From positions 2,480,001-2,544,000 of the forward strand of contig NZ_CP051680.1 in NCBI RefSeq assembly GCF_012849095.1: a stretch of 64,000 bases of DNA, written 5' to 3'. Origin of the DNA: Cohnella herbarum (GTDB lineage Bacteria > Bacillota > Bacilli > Paenibacillales > Paenibacillaceae). The translations under genes and the position numbers were made by a program. Shown in pieces: positions 1-7,958 of the stretch; within the stretch, counting starts at the first letter, position 1; the number at the start of each line of letters is the position of its first letter. A model generated the notes under the pieces. That model saw only the letters and a list, made by a program, of their open reading frames with translations. It did no database searches and had not been told where the DNA came from.

Positions 1-1005
1 GGGATTTGCATCGTTCTCCTTGGCGGTTTAGCGACCTTTACGACGCAAATCAAGTACACGTACGACATCTTGTCTTCTTTTCCGAAGGATATGGAATCCC
101 GCGAAGGGTTCGCGACGATCGGAGAACAGTTTACCGAAGGAGAGCTCGCTCCCGCGAAAGTCATCGTCGACACGCAGGGGAAGTCGATATCTCTTGATCA
201 AACACTTGGCGCTCTGCCGTATATCGATACCGTATCGGAGCCGCAAACCGGTCAATCGAACTCGCAAATCATCGCATACGAAGTTCAGTTCAACTTGAAC
301 CCCTATTCCATGGAAGCGATGAATCATATCCCCGACCTAAGGGAAACAGCTATTCAAGCACTGTCCGACGCGGGCGTAGCCGATCCGGACGACCATGTAT
401 GGATCAGCGGTCAAACGGCGGAGCAATACGACACGAAGATCACCGGAGAACGAGACACGATGCTCGTTATCCCTATCGTCATCGGATTGATCACGCTGCT
501 CCTGCTCCTTTACTTACGCTCCATCATAGCTACCGTATACTTGGTGCTGACGGTTATTCTATCCTACTTCTCGGCGCTCGGGCTCGGCTGGCTAATCGTC
601 CATTACGTCATGGGCGCGGATGCCATCCAAGGCTCGATTCCTTTATATTCGTTCGTGTTCTTAGTCGCGCTCGGCGAAGACTACAACATCTTCATGATCT
701 CGAGCATATGGCAGAAGAGAAAACATATGCCGTTGAAGCAAGCGATTAGGGAAGGCGTGGGGGAGACGGGAGCCGTCATCACGTCCGCGGGGTTGATTCT
801 CGCCGGAACGTTCGCCGTACTGGCTACGCTGCCGATTCAAGTGCTTGTTCAATTCGGGACGATTACCGCGATCGGCGTCCTGCTTGATACTTTCGTCGTC
901 CGGCCGTTCCTCGTACCGGCGATTACGTTGTTGCTAGGCCGCTGGGCGTTCTGGCCGGCCAAGTACGAACCCGTGAGAGAACCCATTCGGGGGACGAACG
1001 AATAG
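1..1005 (+). CDS. MMPL/RND-family membrane transporter, C-terminal part (5' truncated by window)
   Basis: The frame is open from the first base, so the true start lies outside the window; about 334 residues are visible. It has an extracytoplasmic loop region (roughly the first 150 residues of the visible part), then a run of hydrophobic helices typical of the second half of an MMPL transporter. The conserved Gly-Glu-Asp-Tyr-Asn motif (MMPL GxDY-type, in a proton-relay helix) lies near 673-690. The family exports lipids or drugs using the proton motive force; the layout resembles Bacillus YdfJ. Substrate cannot be read from the sequence. It is convergent with the purA-like gene and shares a terminator with it. 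Confidence 0.85.
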   Translation, partial: GICIVLLGGLATFTTQIKYTYDILSSFPKDMESREGFATIGEQFTEGELAPAKVIVDTQGKSISLDQTLGALPYIDTVSEPQTGQSNSQIIAYEVQFNLNPYSMEAMNHIPDLRETAIQALSDAGVADPDDHVWISGQTAEQYDTKITGERDTMLVIPIVIGLITLLLLLYLRSIIATVYLVLTVILSYFSALGLGWLIVHYVMGADAIQGSIPLYSFVFLVALGEDYNIFMISSIWQKRKHMPLKQAIREGVGETGAVITSAGLILAGTFAVLATLPIQVLVQFGTITAIGVLLDTFVVRPFLVPAITLLLGRWAFWPAKYEPVREPIRGTNE

Positions 1006-1017
1006 AATTCCGCAAAT

Positions 1018-1063
1018 AAGCGGCTTCAGTGGTCGATCACTCGACTTCTGAGCCGCTTTTTTC
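1018..1063. terminator. Bidirectional terminator between MMPL gene and purA-like gene
   Basis: The arms AAGCGGCT and AGCCGCTT enclose a second inner pairing (TCAG/CTGA) and are followed on the plus strand by a run of six T. The minus-strand side has an A/T-rich flank too, and the purA-like stop codon abuts it. Confidence 0.8.
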
Positions 1064-2340
1064 TACCGATAAATGATCTGGTCTCTATGAGGTCCCACCG
1101 ACACGCAAGAGATGTTGAATCCGATCGACGACTCGATAAATTTGACGTAATCTTGAGCGGCGACGGGTAAATCCGCGAACGCCTTTACGTCTGAAATATC
1201 GCGTCTCCATCCGGGGAGAAGCTGCAGAATCGGCTTAGCCCGATCGAGTTGTACGGTTGTCGGGAAACGATCGATTGCGACGCCCTCCGCCTCATATTGA
1301 ACGCATACGGGAATTTCGTCCAAATAACCAAGAACGTCGAGATTCGTCAAGGCGACTTCGGTCGCCCCCTGCACCGCACAGCCGTAGCGGGTAGCTACCG
1401 TATCGAACCATCCTACTCGCCTTGGCCGCCCGGTCGTAACCCCGTATTCACCCGCGCTGCCTCCTCTGCGACGAAGCTCTTCCGCCTCCGTCCCGTTCAG
1501 TTCGGAGACGAAAGGCCCCGCCCCCACGCAAGAGGAATAGGCTTTGGCGACCGCCATCACCCGGGTTATCGCGTACGGGGGCAAACCCGCGCCCACGGTC
1601 GCGAATCCCGCTAGAGTGGAGGATGACGTCGAATGAGGATAAATGCCATGATCCGGATCCCGAAGAGCTCCCAGTTGTCCTTCCAACAAAATGTTTTCCC
1701 CTTGGCCGTAGGCTTCTTGAAGTAATCGAGTCGTATCGCTTATATAGGGTTCAAGTTTTGCCGAGAGCTCCAAGAGATTCGGCAGCAACTCGTCGATAGG
1801 AACTTCCGGCTTGTTATAGAGATGCTTGAGGAGAACGTTTTTGGATTCCAGCAACCTCTCCAGCTTATTTCTTAAACGTATCTCGTCAAAGAGGTCCGCG
1901 ACTTGAATGCCCAATTTCGCGTATTTATCCGAATAGAACGGAGAAATCCCCCGCTTCGTTGAACCGAATCCGTTCAAGCCAAGCCTCTCCTCCTCGAGTT
2001 CGTCGAATAGACGATGCACCGGCAGTACGATCTGAGTCCGCTCGGATAAGCGAATTCGCGGCTGAGGCACCCCTCTTGCCGTTAGATTTTGGAGTTCGCT
2101 TAATAATTGCTCGGCATCCAAAGCCACGCCCGGACCGATGACGTTCGTCACCTCGGGATGGAACACGCCGGAAGGCAGCATATGAAGCGCGAATTTACCG
2201 TAGTCGTTAATAATCGTATGTCCGGCATTGCTCCCCCCTTGGTATCTAACCACGAGTGAAGATTCCGCCGCATGGATATCCGTCATCTTGCCTTTCCCTT
2301 CGTCTCCCCAATTCGCTCCCACGATCGCCATTACGGTCAT
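1063..2340 (-). CDS. purA: Adenylosuccinate synthetase paralogue (divergent PurA)
   Basis: PurA joins IMP and aspartate with GTP to form adenylosuccinate, the first step from IMP to AMP. This protein has 425 residues, normal for the family. The GTP/catalytic loop WGDEGKGK has Asp13, and NAGH has His41, matching the catalytic residues of known PurA. The late motif TTGRPRR near the GTP/IMP-binding arginine is also kept. It departs from housekeeping PurA in the segment that is normally EGAQG followed by VTSSN: here it reads EGQLG (220-224) and STSSS, so the glutamine that contacts IMP is replaced by leucine. The start has a GGAGG 9 bases upstream. It is divergent from a LysR gene that probably controls it. 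It is probably a second copy, not the only purA of the genome, and substrate preference may differ. Confidence 0.8.
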   Translation of the reverse strand: MTVMAIVGANWGDEGKGKMTDIHAAESSLVVRYQGGSNAGHTIINDYGKFALHMLPSGVFHPEVTNVIGPGVALDAEQLLSELQNLTARGVPQPRIRLSERTQIVLPVHRLFDELEEERLGLNGFGSTKRGISPFYSDKYAKLGIQVADLFDEIRLRNKLERLLESKNVLLKHLYNKPEVPIDELLPNLLELSAKLEPYISDTTRLLQEAYGQGENILLEGQLGALRDPDHGIYPHSTSSSTLAGFATVGAGLPPYAITRVMAVAKAYSSCVGAGPFVSELNGTEAEELRRRGGSAGEYGVTTGRPRRVGWFDTVATRYGCAVQGATEVALTNLDVLGYLDEIPVCVQYEAEGVAIDRFPTTVQLDRAKPILQLLPGWRRDISDVKAFADLPVAAQDYVKFIESSIGFNISCVSVGPHRDQIIYR

Positions 2341-2383
2341 ATTATCTGGCCTCCTATTTCGTTTTGCAGCTGCTAGGTTTATT

Positions 2384-2393
2384 ATAGATCTAT
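2384..2393. promoter_or_regulatory. Palindrome in purA-like/lysR intergenic region (candidate LysR operator)
   Basis: ATAGATCTAT is a perfect 10-bp palindrome in the 110-bp divergent region. It overlaps a TATAAT (2381-2386, minus strand) that is the likely -10 of the purA-like gene. Position and symmetry fit a LysR-type target, but the match is inferred from the layout only. Confidence 0.4.
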
Positions 2394-2450
2394 GGAATAT
2401 ATAAGAAAAATTGATATTAGTAATGTCTGATATAAAGCGAGGTAATGTGT

Positions 2451-3329
2451 ATGTCGATTAATTCGGAGTGGTATCGGGCGTTCTATTGGACGGCGGTAAA
2501 AGGAAGTTTATCCAAGGCGGCCGAACAGCTGCATATTACGCAACCCGCGATAAGCCATACTCTGAAGCAGCTAGAAAATCAGCTCGGAGGACAGTTGTTT
2601 TTTCGCACCCCGAGAGGAGTCGAACTGACAAAAGAAGGAGAAGTTCTGTTCACCCATATCGAGCAAGCCTTCCGGCTTATGGATATCGGAGAGAAAAAAC
2701 TGGCCGAGATGCATAATCTCGACAGCGGCGAAATGAATATCGGCGCTAGCGATACGCTGTGCAAACACTTTTTGTTACCTTACCTCGAACGTTTCCACCT
2801 CGATTATCCGAATGTACGCATACGCGTTACGAATCGAACGACACCCGAGACGATTTCGTTGCTGAAGCAAGGGCTGATCGATTTCGGAATCGTCAATTTA
2901 CCGGCATCGGACAGCAAAGTAACGATGAAGAAAAGTCTCGCTTTGCAGGAATGCCTTGTCGGAGGGGCAGCCTATGCCTCGCTTGCGGATCGGATTTTCA
3001 ACCTTGAAGATATTGCTCGATTTCCGCTGTTAATGCTGGAGCCCGGTGGAAGCATTCGCGGTTTCCTCGATCGCTACGCCTCCTCCCACGGCATAACGTT
3101 AAAGCCCGAATTCGAGCTCGGGAGCATCGATCTCGTCATTCAATTCGTTCGCAGCGGTTTCGGCTTGGCTTTCGTTGCCCGCGAATACGTGAGCGATGAA
3201 CTGAAGGCGGGACGACTAATCGAAATTCCGCTGTTCCCTGCCGTCCCCAAGCGGCATATCGGCATCGCGACTCTGAGCGGAATACCTCTATCATCCGCGT
3301 CGAAGCGGTTTCTCGGCTTGTTGCCTTAA
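2451..3329 (+). CDS. LysR-family transcriptional regulator
   Basis: This is a 292-residue LysR protein. The N-terminal winged helix-turn-helix covers about residues 1-60, with the typical run SLSKAAEQLHITQPAISHTL. The remainder is the periplasmic-binding-protein-like effector domain. An ATG at 2445 is also in frame, but GCGAGG at 2437-2442 leaves only 2 bases to it and 8 to the ATG at 2451, so 2451 is preferred. It is divergent from the purA-like gene, the classic arrangement of a LysR regulator and its target. The effector is unknown. Confidence 0.9.
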   Translation: MSINSEWYRAFYWTAVKGSLSKAAEQLHITQPAISHTLKQLENQLGGQLFFRTPRGVELTKEGEVLFTHIEQAFRLMDIGEKKLAEMHNLDSGEMNIGASDTLCKHFLLPYLERFHLDYPNVRIRVTNRTTPETISLLKQGLIDFGIVNLPASDSKVTMKKSLALQECLVGGAAYASLADRIFNLEDIARFPLLMLEPGGSIRGFLDRYASSHGITLKPEFELGSIDLVIQFVRSGFGLAFVAREYVSDELKAGRLIEIPLFPAVPKRHIGIATLSGIPLSSASKRFLGLLP

Positions 3330-3360
3330 GGATGTATTTCTCTCTCTAAAGCCCTAGCCT

Positions 3361-3998
3361 ATTGTCGCGTTATGCGACAATGAGCGGGGTGATGCTCGTC
3401 TTGACCTCTCTATTGTCGCGTTATGCGACAATGAGCGGGGTGATGCTCGTCTTGACCTCTCCATTGTCGCGTTTTGCGACAATGGGCGGGGTGATGCTCG
3501 TCTTGACCTCTCCATTGTCGCGTTTTGCGACAATGGGCAGGGCGATGCTCGTCTTGACCTATCCATTGTCGCGTTTTGCGACAATGGGGGGGAGTTGCTC
3601 GTCTTGACCTATCCATTGTCGCGTTTTGCGACAATGGGCGGGGAGTTGCTCGTCTTGACCTATCCATTGTCGCGTTTTGCGACAATGGGTGGAGGATTAC
3701 TCATCTGAACCTCCCCATTGTCGCGTTTTGCGACAATGGGTGGAGGATTACTCATCTGAACCTCCCCATTGTCGCGTTTTGCGACAATGGGCGGGGAGTT
3801 GCTCGTCTTGACCTATCCATTGTCGCGTTTTGCGACAATGGGTGGAGGATTACTCATCTGAACCTCCCCATTGTCGCGTTTTGCGACAATGGGTGGAGGA
3901 TTACTCATCTGAACCTCCCCATTGTCGTGTTTTGCGACAATGGGCGGGGCATTGCTCGTTTGGACCTCTCCATTGTCGCCTTTTGCGACAATGGGCGG
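3361..3998. repeat. Tandem array of thirteen 51-bp units, each with a hairpin
   Basis: Units begin at 3361, 3412, 3463, 3514, 3565, 3615, 3666, 3717, 3768, 3819, 3870, 3921 and 3972; the period is 51 bp, once 50 bp. Each opens with ATTGTCGC, a five-base loop, then GCGACAAT, a perfect 8-bp stem that grows to 10 bp (CC/GG flanks) from unit 3 on. The roughly 30-bp linker comes in two main types: type A ending in a TTGCTCGTCTTGACC core and type B with GGAGGATTACTCATCTGAACC. In type B the linkers can extend the stem (CCTCC with GGAGG). The unit length is a multiple of three and stop-free in several frames, so long false reading frames run across it. No real gene is seen here. Confidence 0.95.
3615..3920. 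repeat. Higher-order duplication (two 153-bp A-B-B blocks) inside the 51-bp array
   Basis: Units 6-7-8 (3615-3767) and units 9-10-11 (3768-3920) have the same linker order A, B, B and appear identical base for base. This is a recent duplication of a three-unit block, on top of the older, more diverged units at the ends. Confidence 0.9.
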
Positions 3999-4057
3999 GA
4001 GGGACGCACGACTCTTACATTTCATTATTTATTTCATCCGTATTCACAAGGTACCGA

Positions 4058-4143
4058 CTTAACGCTTCTCCCTATCTCTTGTTGCTAAGTTGCGCCTTCA
4101 CTTAACACTTCTCCCTATCGCATGTTGCTAAGCTGCTCCTTCA
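4058..4143. repeat. Two-copy 43-bp direct repeat
   Basis: Copies 4058-4100 and 4101-4143 both begin CTTAAC and end CCTTCA, with about five mismatches. They follow the 51-bp array but share no sequence with it. Confidence 0.85.
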
Positions 4144-4193
4144 CAATTCCACTTTTTTATTTGCCTGCACACAGAATTCTTTGAACAACAAAC

Positions 4194-4241
4194 AAGCGGG
4201 ACTGTTTCCGAAGTCAGATGACTTCGGGAACAGTCCCGCTT
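4194..4241 (-). terminator. Long hairpin terminator at the end of the yqe operon
   Basis: The 22-base arms starting AAGCGGGACTGTT are almost perfectly complementary around an AGAT loop. The minus-strand side runs into a T-rich stretch (TTGTTTGTTGTT), which fits termination after yqeM. Confidence 0.75.
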
Positions 4242-4274
4242 AATAACAAATATTCGCTAGATAGTCAATTCTTC

Positions 4275-5069
4275 TTATTCCGCCGGCTTGCGGCAAACAA
4301 AGAATATTCTCTCCGATTCCTCGTTAGGTTGGTCCCACGTAAAATCGGCCACGAGATGGAGCAATTCAAAGCCTGCTTCCTTCAGCTGATCCTTGATCCA
4401 ATCGGGATCGTAAGCTCTCTGAACGTGAGACTCCTCGAAGCGACTATACAGCGCTCCACCGTTGTGAGATGCCGATTCTTCCTGAATGAAGAAAGTCAAA
4501 GAATGCTCGATTTCCATCCGGCCCGGATCGTAGTCGCAGGTCCACAAGTAGGCTACGTCCTTCTCGTCGTATACGAACGGCTGCTCTTCAGCATAACTCT
4601 CCAATTGCCGCGGAGAATGAACGTCGAACATGAACAAGCCTCCCGGAGTCAACCCTTGATAAGTTTGACGAATCGTGGCGGTTACGTCTTGCGGCTCCGT
4701 CAAATAGTTCAAGCAATCGCAGAAGCTGATCACCGCGTCCGCCGAGTGAGGAAGCTCCCAATCCCGCATATCCTGCTGAAGCCATCGGATCGTTCCCGGC
4801 TCGTCGCGGTATCCGCCGCGGGTAACCGGCTCGTCCCATTTGCTTCGCGCAACGGACAGCATCTCCGAAGAAATATCGATTCCGAATACGCTGAAGCCCG
4901 AACGGGCAAGCGGAATCGTCATATTCCCCGTTCCGCAGCCGAGATCCACGACCGTCTTGGGAACGCCGTATTTATCCCAGCAACGACGAGCGAAGCTCAT
5001 CCATTCGGAATACGGCATTTCCTCCATCAGTCGGTCGTATACCGCAGCGAACTGCCGGTATGTACGCAT
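4275..5069 (-). CDS. yqeM: Class I SAM-dependent methyltransferase YqeM
   Basis: The protein has 264 residues with a Rossmann methyltransferase fold: motif I VVDLGCGTGNM at about residues 40-50, an acidic residue in FGIDIS that should bind the SAM ribose, and the post-I region. The open frame extends further upstream, but GGGGAGA sits 6 bases before the ATG at 5069 and the extra N-terminus would run into cvfB, so 5069 is chosen. It is the last gene of the yqe operon, where YqeM sits in Bacillus. The methyl acceptor is unknown. Confidence 0.85.
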   Translation of the reverse strand: MRTYRQFAAVYDRLMEEMPYSEWMSFARRCWDKYGVPKTVVDLGCGTGNMTIPLARSGFSVFGIDISSEMLSVARSKWDEPVTRGGYRDEPGTIRWLQQDMRDWELPHSADAVISFCDCLNYLTEPQDVTATIRQTYQGLTPGGLFMFDVHSPRQLESYAEEQPFVYDEKDVAYLWTCDYDPGRMEIEHSLTFFIQEESASHNGGALYSRFEESHVQRAYDPDWIKDQLKEAGFELLHLVADFTWDQPNEESERIFFVCRKPAE

Positions 5070-5107
5070 GCTTGTCTCCCCAGTCTCCGTCAAATGTCTC
5101 CCGAAAG

Positions 5108-6052
5108 CTAAGCCTCCGTTTGTTCGTTTTCCGTCTTCGGCCGATCCTCGGATTGCTCCTCTGTCGTAACCAAATGCGTCCAATTTCCCTTCTGAACGAT
5201 TAGGCCTTCCTTCATCAGCTTGCCCAGCGCCCTCTTGAACGCCGATTTGCTAAGCTGGAAACGGCGTTGGATGTCTTCTGCGCTCGTCTGATCGGAATAC
5301 GGCATTGCTCCGCCGGGTCGTTCCTTAATGAAAGCCAGAATACGATCCGCGTCTTCCAGACGTCCGACTTCTTTGCTTGCCCGAATGCTTAGGGAAACCC
5401 TTCCGTCTTCCCTAACCTGCGTGACCCTGCCGCAAAACTTCTGACCGATCCGAAGCGGGTGCGTCATGGATGCGTCGTTGATATAACCTAGCGCCCCTAA
5501 ACCGATCAATCCGCCGTCTACCAAAGTAAACACGCCATCGCGAAAGACGTCCGTAACCCAGCCTTCGCGCATTTGATTAAGCCACGAGGTCGGAGCCCGG
5601 AAGATATGCGGGGAAAAATCATCGATCTTCGCTAAGCGAGCGAGCATGCGTCCTTCCTTATCCTGCTTCATGACGACGAATAGCTCGTCGCCCTTCTGGG
5701 GCCACACGTTTCTGCGCTCGGGAGGAAATTGCTTCATCGGCAACAACAATTGACGACCGATTCCCATCTCTAGAAAAAAGCCGAAATGAGGATGGAAATC
5801 CGCGACTTCAAGCTTAGCCATTTCACCCAATACGATCAGTGGCTTGCGCAAGGTTGCTGTTATGCGCTCCTTGTCGTCGTGAAACAGAAACACTTCGATT
5901 TCCGTATCTACTTCAGGCCGATTTCCGACGGCTTCCCCGTAAGGTAGATGAACTTCGGGACCTTCTTCGGGACCGAATCCGAGAAACCAGCCATAAGGAG
6001 AAATCTCTCTTCGAACCCATAATCGCTGCAAAGTACCAGCGGTCAAATTCAT
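5108..6052 (-). CDS. cvfB: CvfB/YitL-family S1-domain RNA-binding protein
   Basis: The 314-residue protein has tandem S1-like OB folds (about residues 1-225) and a C-terminal winged helix (about 230-295, around TSAEDIQRRFQLSKSAFKRA). CvfB of Staphylococcus binds RNA and affects virulence gene expression; Bacillus YitL is the equivalent. The start overlaps the rsfS stop by 4 bases (ATGA), so translation is probably coupled. Its place between rsfS and yqeM differs from the Bacillus order. Confidence 0.85.
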   Translation of the reverse strand: MNLTAGTLQRLWVRREISPYGWFLGFGPEEGPEVHLPYGEAVGNRPEVDTEIEVFLFHDDKERITATLRKPLIVLGEMAKLEVADFHPHFGFFLEMGIGRQLLLPMKQFPPERRNVWPQKGDELFVVMKQDKEGRMLARLAKIDDFSPHIFRAPTSWLNQMREGWVTDVFRDGVFTLVDGGLIGLGALGYINDASMTHPLRIGQKFCGRVTQVREDGRVSLSIRASKEVGRLEDADRILAFIKERPGGAMPYSDQTSAEDIQRRFQLSKSAFKRALGKLMKEGLIVQKGNWTHLVTTEEQSEDRPKTENEQTEA

Positions 6053-6393
6053 ACGGATTCAACTGCCTTCGCATCGGACCATAGACGTTCCAGGTGGTAA
6101 TACTCCCGCTCGTCGCGATGGAATACGTGCGCCACGACATCTCCCATATCAACAAGCACCCATCTCGCGGTATCCATACCCTCTAGACGTACTCTTTTGC
6201 CGCTAAGCTCCGCGCTTTTCCGAATTTCCGTCGCGATGGACATTACTTGCGTATCCGAATTCCCGTGGCAAATCACGAAATAATCCGCGATCAGCGAGAT
6301 ACCTTGCAAGTTCAAAGCCACGACATCGTGAGCTTTCTTTTCTTCCGCCGCGTTAAGTACCGCTTTCAACAATTGTTCCGAGCTTCCTGCCAT
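6049..6393 (-). CDS. rsfS: Ribosome silencing factor RsfS (YqeL)
   Basis: The 114-residue protein is of the RsfS/Iojap family, which binds ribosomal protein L14 and blocks subunit joining when nutrients are poor. The family signature is visible in the ISLIADYFVICHGNSDTQV stretch and in RWVLVDMGDVVAHVF near the C-terminus. GGAGG lies 9 bases before the ATG. It overlaps cvfB by 4 bases and follows yqeK after 22 bases. Confidence 0.95.
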   Translation of the reverse strand: MAGSSEQLLKAVLNAAEEKKAHDVVALNLQGISLIADYFVICHGNSDTQVMSIATEIRKSAELSGKRVRLEGMDTARWVLVDMGDVVAHVFHRDEREYYHLERLWSDAKAVESV

Positions 6394-6415
6394 GTCTCAG
6401 CCTCCGTTATCTATT

Positions 6416-6991
6416 TTATTGATTCGCTTGTTTGAATTGCACAATGAGATCGTTCCTTGCCAGTACCGTTAACGGAAAAATACGTTTTCCCCGCTCCGCC
6501 AGTACAGCTATCGTCGAACCGAAAGCCGAGATGAGCGCTTCCTCCAAGCTAAACTCGGCTAGCTCCCGCAACTTGTTCACGCCCGGAAAATCTCTCCCCG
6601 GTTCTATATAATCCGCTAAACAAACGATTTTGTCCAGCTTCGTCATGTTTACGCGTCCGGATGTATGGTAACGAATCGCGTCCAGAACCTCATCATCGGT
6701 AATGCCATGCTCGGCCTCAACCGCCCAAGCGCCTACATGCGCATGCCACAGCTCCTTATCGAATACGAGCAAGTCGGGAGACAGGTTCTGTTCGCGTATA
6801 ATGGTTTCCATCCGATCGATCGCCCATGCTTTGGAGTAATCGTGCAATAGCGCCGCCAGCTCGGACTTCCTCTCGTCTCCGCCGTAACGCTTAGCCAACT
6901 TGATCGCCGTCTCGACGACCCCGAGCGTATGCTTCCATCTTTTCTCGGGCATCTGCTGGCGGGTAGCTTCCCTTAAAGATTCAAGATTCAT
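6416..6991 (-). CDS. yqeK: YqeK, HD-domain symmetrical Ap4A hydrolase
   Basis: The 191-residue HD-domain protein has metal-binding histidines and aspartates in HTLGVVE, LLHDYSKA, HAHVGAW and RYHT. The family hydrolyses bis(5'-nucleosyl) tetraphosphate to two ADP. The chosen ATG at 6991 has AAGGA 9 bases upstream; the ATG at 7000 touches that site, and the longer upstream frame only overlaps nadD. The start lies inside the end of nadD (11-base overlap), indicating tight coupling. Confidence 0.93.
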   Translation of the reverse strand: MNLESLREATRQQMPEKRWKHTLGVVETAIKLAKRYGGDERKSELAALLHDYSKAWAIDRMETIIREQNLSPDLLVFDKELWHAHVGAWAVEAEHGITDDEVLDAIRYHTSGRVNMTKLDKIVCLADYIEPGRDFPGVNKLRELAEFSLEEALISAFGSTIAVLAERGKRIFPLTVLARNDLIVQFKQANQ

Positions 6992-7568
6992 ATAAGCCAT
7001 TCCTTTGGATGAATTCGGCGACCGAGTCCGGTAACATATAACGAATCGAACGTCCTTCTTTGACCCTTCGCCGGATATCGGTGGACGAAATGCCCATCGG
7101 AGGCATCGCTGCCCTCTGAAGCCGATTCCGAATGAAGTCGGGCAGCTGTTCCTCATCGCCCGGCTGATCCGGTCGTTCAAGGCCGATGAACGTTAATCGT
7201 TCAGCAAGTTCATCGATTTGCCGCCAATTCGGCAAGTCCTTTACCATATCGGAACCGACGATCCAATAGAACATCAAGTTTCGATGTTGTTGTTGCAGCG
7301 CGGTCACCGTTTCAATCGTATAGGACGTACCTTCGCGCTGCAGCTCGATTTCGTTGAGCTTGAAATTCCGATTGCCGGCGATCGCCTCTTCAAGCATCCG
7401 GCGGCGCATGCCGCTATCTGCACCGGGTTGCGGCTTATGCGGGGGCGTATTCGTAGGAATAAACCAGACTTCCTCCAGATTGGCCGACTCAAGGGCGGCT
7501 TGGGCTGCCAGCAAGTGGCCGTTATGGACGGGGTCGAAAGTTCCGCCGAGCAAACCGATTTTACGCAT
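6981..7568 (-). CDS. nadD: Nicotinate-nucleotide adenylyltransferase NadD
   Basis: NadD adenylates nicotinate mononucleotide in NAD synthesis. The protein has 195 residues, starts with the nucleotidyltransferase motif GGTFDPVHNGH (the HxGH-type motif) and ends with the ISSTDIRRRV motif that grips ATP phosphates. The open frame extends 48 codons upstream, but the motif must be near the N-terminus, so the ATG at 7568 is used. Confidence 0.97.
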   Translation of the reverse strand: MRKIGLLGGTFDPVHNGHLLAAQAALESANLEEVWFIPTNTPPHKPQPGADSGMRRRMLEEAIAGNRNFKLNEIELQREGTSYTIETVTALQQQHRNLMFYWIVGSDMVKDLPNWRQIDELAERLTFIGLERPDQPGDEEQLPDFIRNRLQRAAMPPMGISSTDIRRRVKEGRSIRYMLPDSVAEFIQRNGLYES

Positions 7569-7590
7569 TGGCCCTAAGTCCTTCCGATCC

Positions 7591-7887
7591 TTATTTGCGT
7601 GGTAACACGATCTGCTTGTGGTCTTTGGATTCCTTGTATAAAACGATCGTTTTGCCGATGACTTGCGCCAGCTCGCAGCCCGATTTCTCGGCAAGCTCCG
7701 CTCCAATTTCACGCGGGTCGTCGTCGTTATTCGTCAGCACGGATATTTTGATTAGCTCGCGTACTTCGATCGCTTCTTCGATGTGGCGAATCAGATTGTC
7801 GTTAACGCCGCCCTTGCCGACTTGGAAAATCGGGGTAAGGTGATGGGCGAGCGATCTAAGGTGGCGTTTTTGTTTTCCTGTTAACAT
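7591..7887 (-). CDS. yhbY: YhbY/YqeI-family CRM-domain ribosome assembly protein
   Basis: The 98-residue single CRM domain has the family signature VGKGGVNDNLI, and the start MLTGKQKRHLR is typical. The family binds pre-50S ribosomes. It is followed by nadD after 22 bases. Bacillus calls it yqeI and keeps it in the same place, between aroE and nadD. Confidence 0.95.
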   Translation of the reverse strand: MLTGKQKRHLRSLAHHLTPIFQVGKGGVNDNLIRHIEEAIEVRELIKISVLTNNDDDPREIGAELAEKSGCELAQVIGKTIVLYKESKDHKQIVLPRK

Positions 7888-7958
7888 TAATTTTCCTGCT
7901 TTCTATTGTGAAAATAGCGCTGAGACTCTAGATTCTTAATGTCAGGATTACGAAAAAG

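Noticed and set aside
1063..2340. PurZ-type enzyme for modified phage DNA
   Set aside because: The catalytic Asp13 of PurA is present, whereas phage PurZ changes this residue, and there is no phage context.
3361..3998. CRISPR array
   Set aside because: The linkers are themselves repeats of two types, not unique spacers, and no cas gene is in the window.
3354..4105. Several long open frames on both strands (81-170 codons) across the hairpin array
   Set aside because: They exist only because the 51-bp unit is a multiple of three without stops; the peptides are repeats of the unit, all frames look alike, and no ribosome site fits.
4218..5111. 297-codon plus-strand frame opposite yqeM
   Set aside because: It is the shadow of a clear methyltransferase gene on the minus strand and has no family features.
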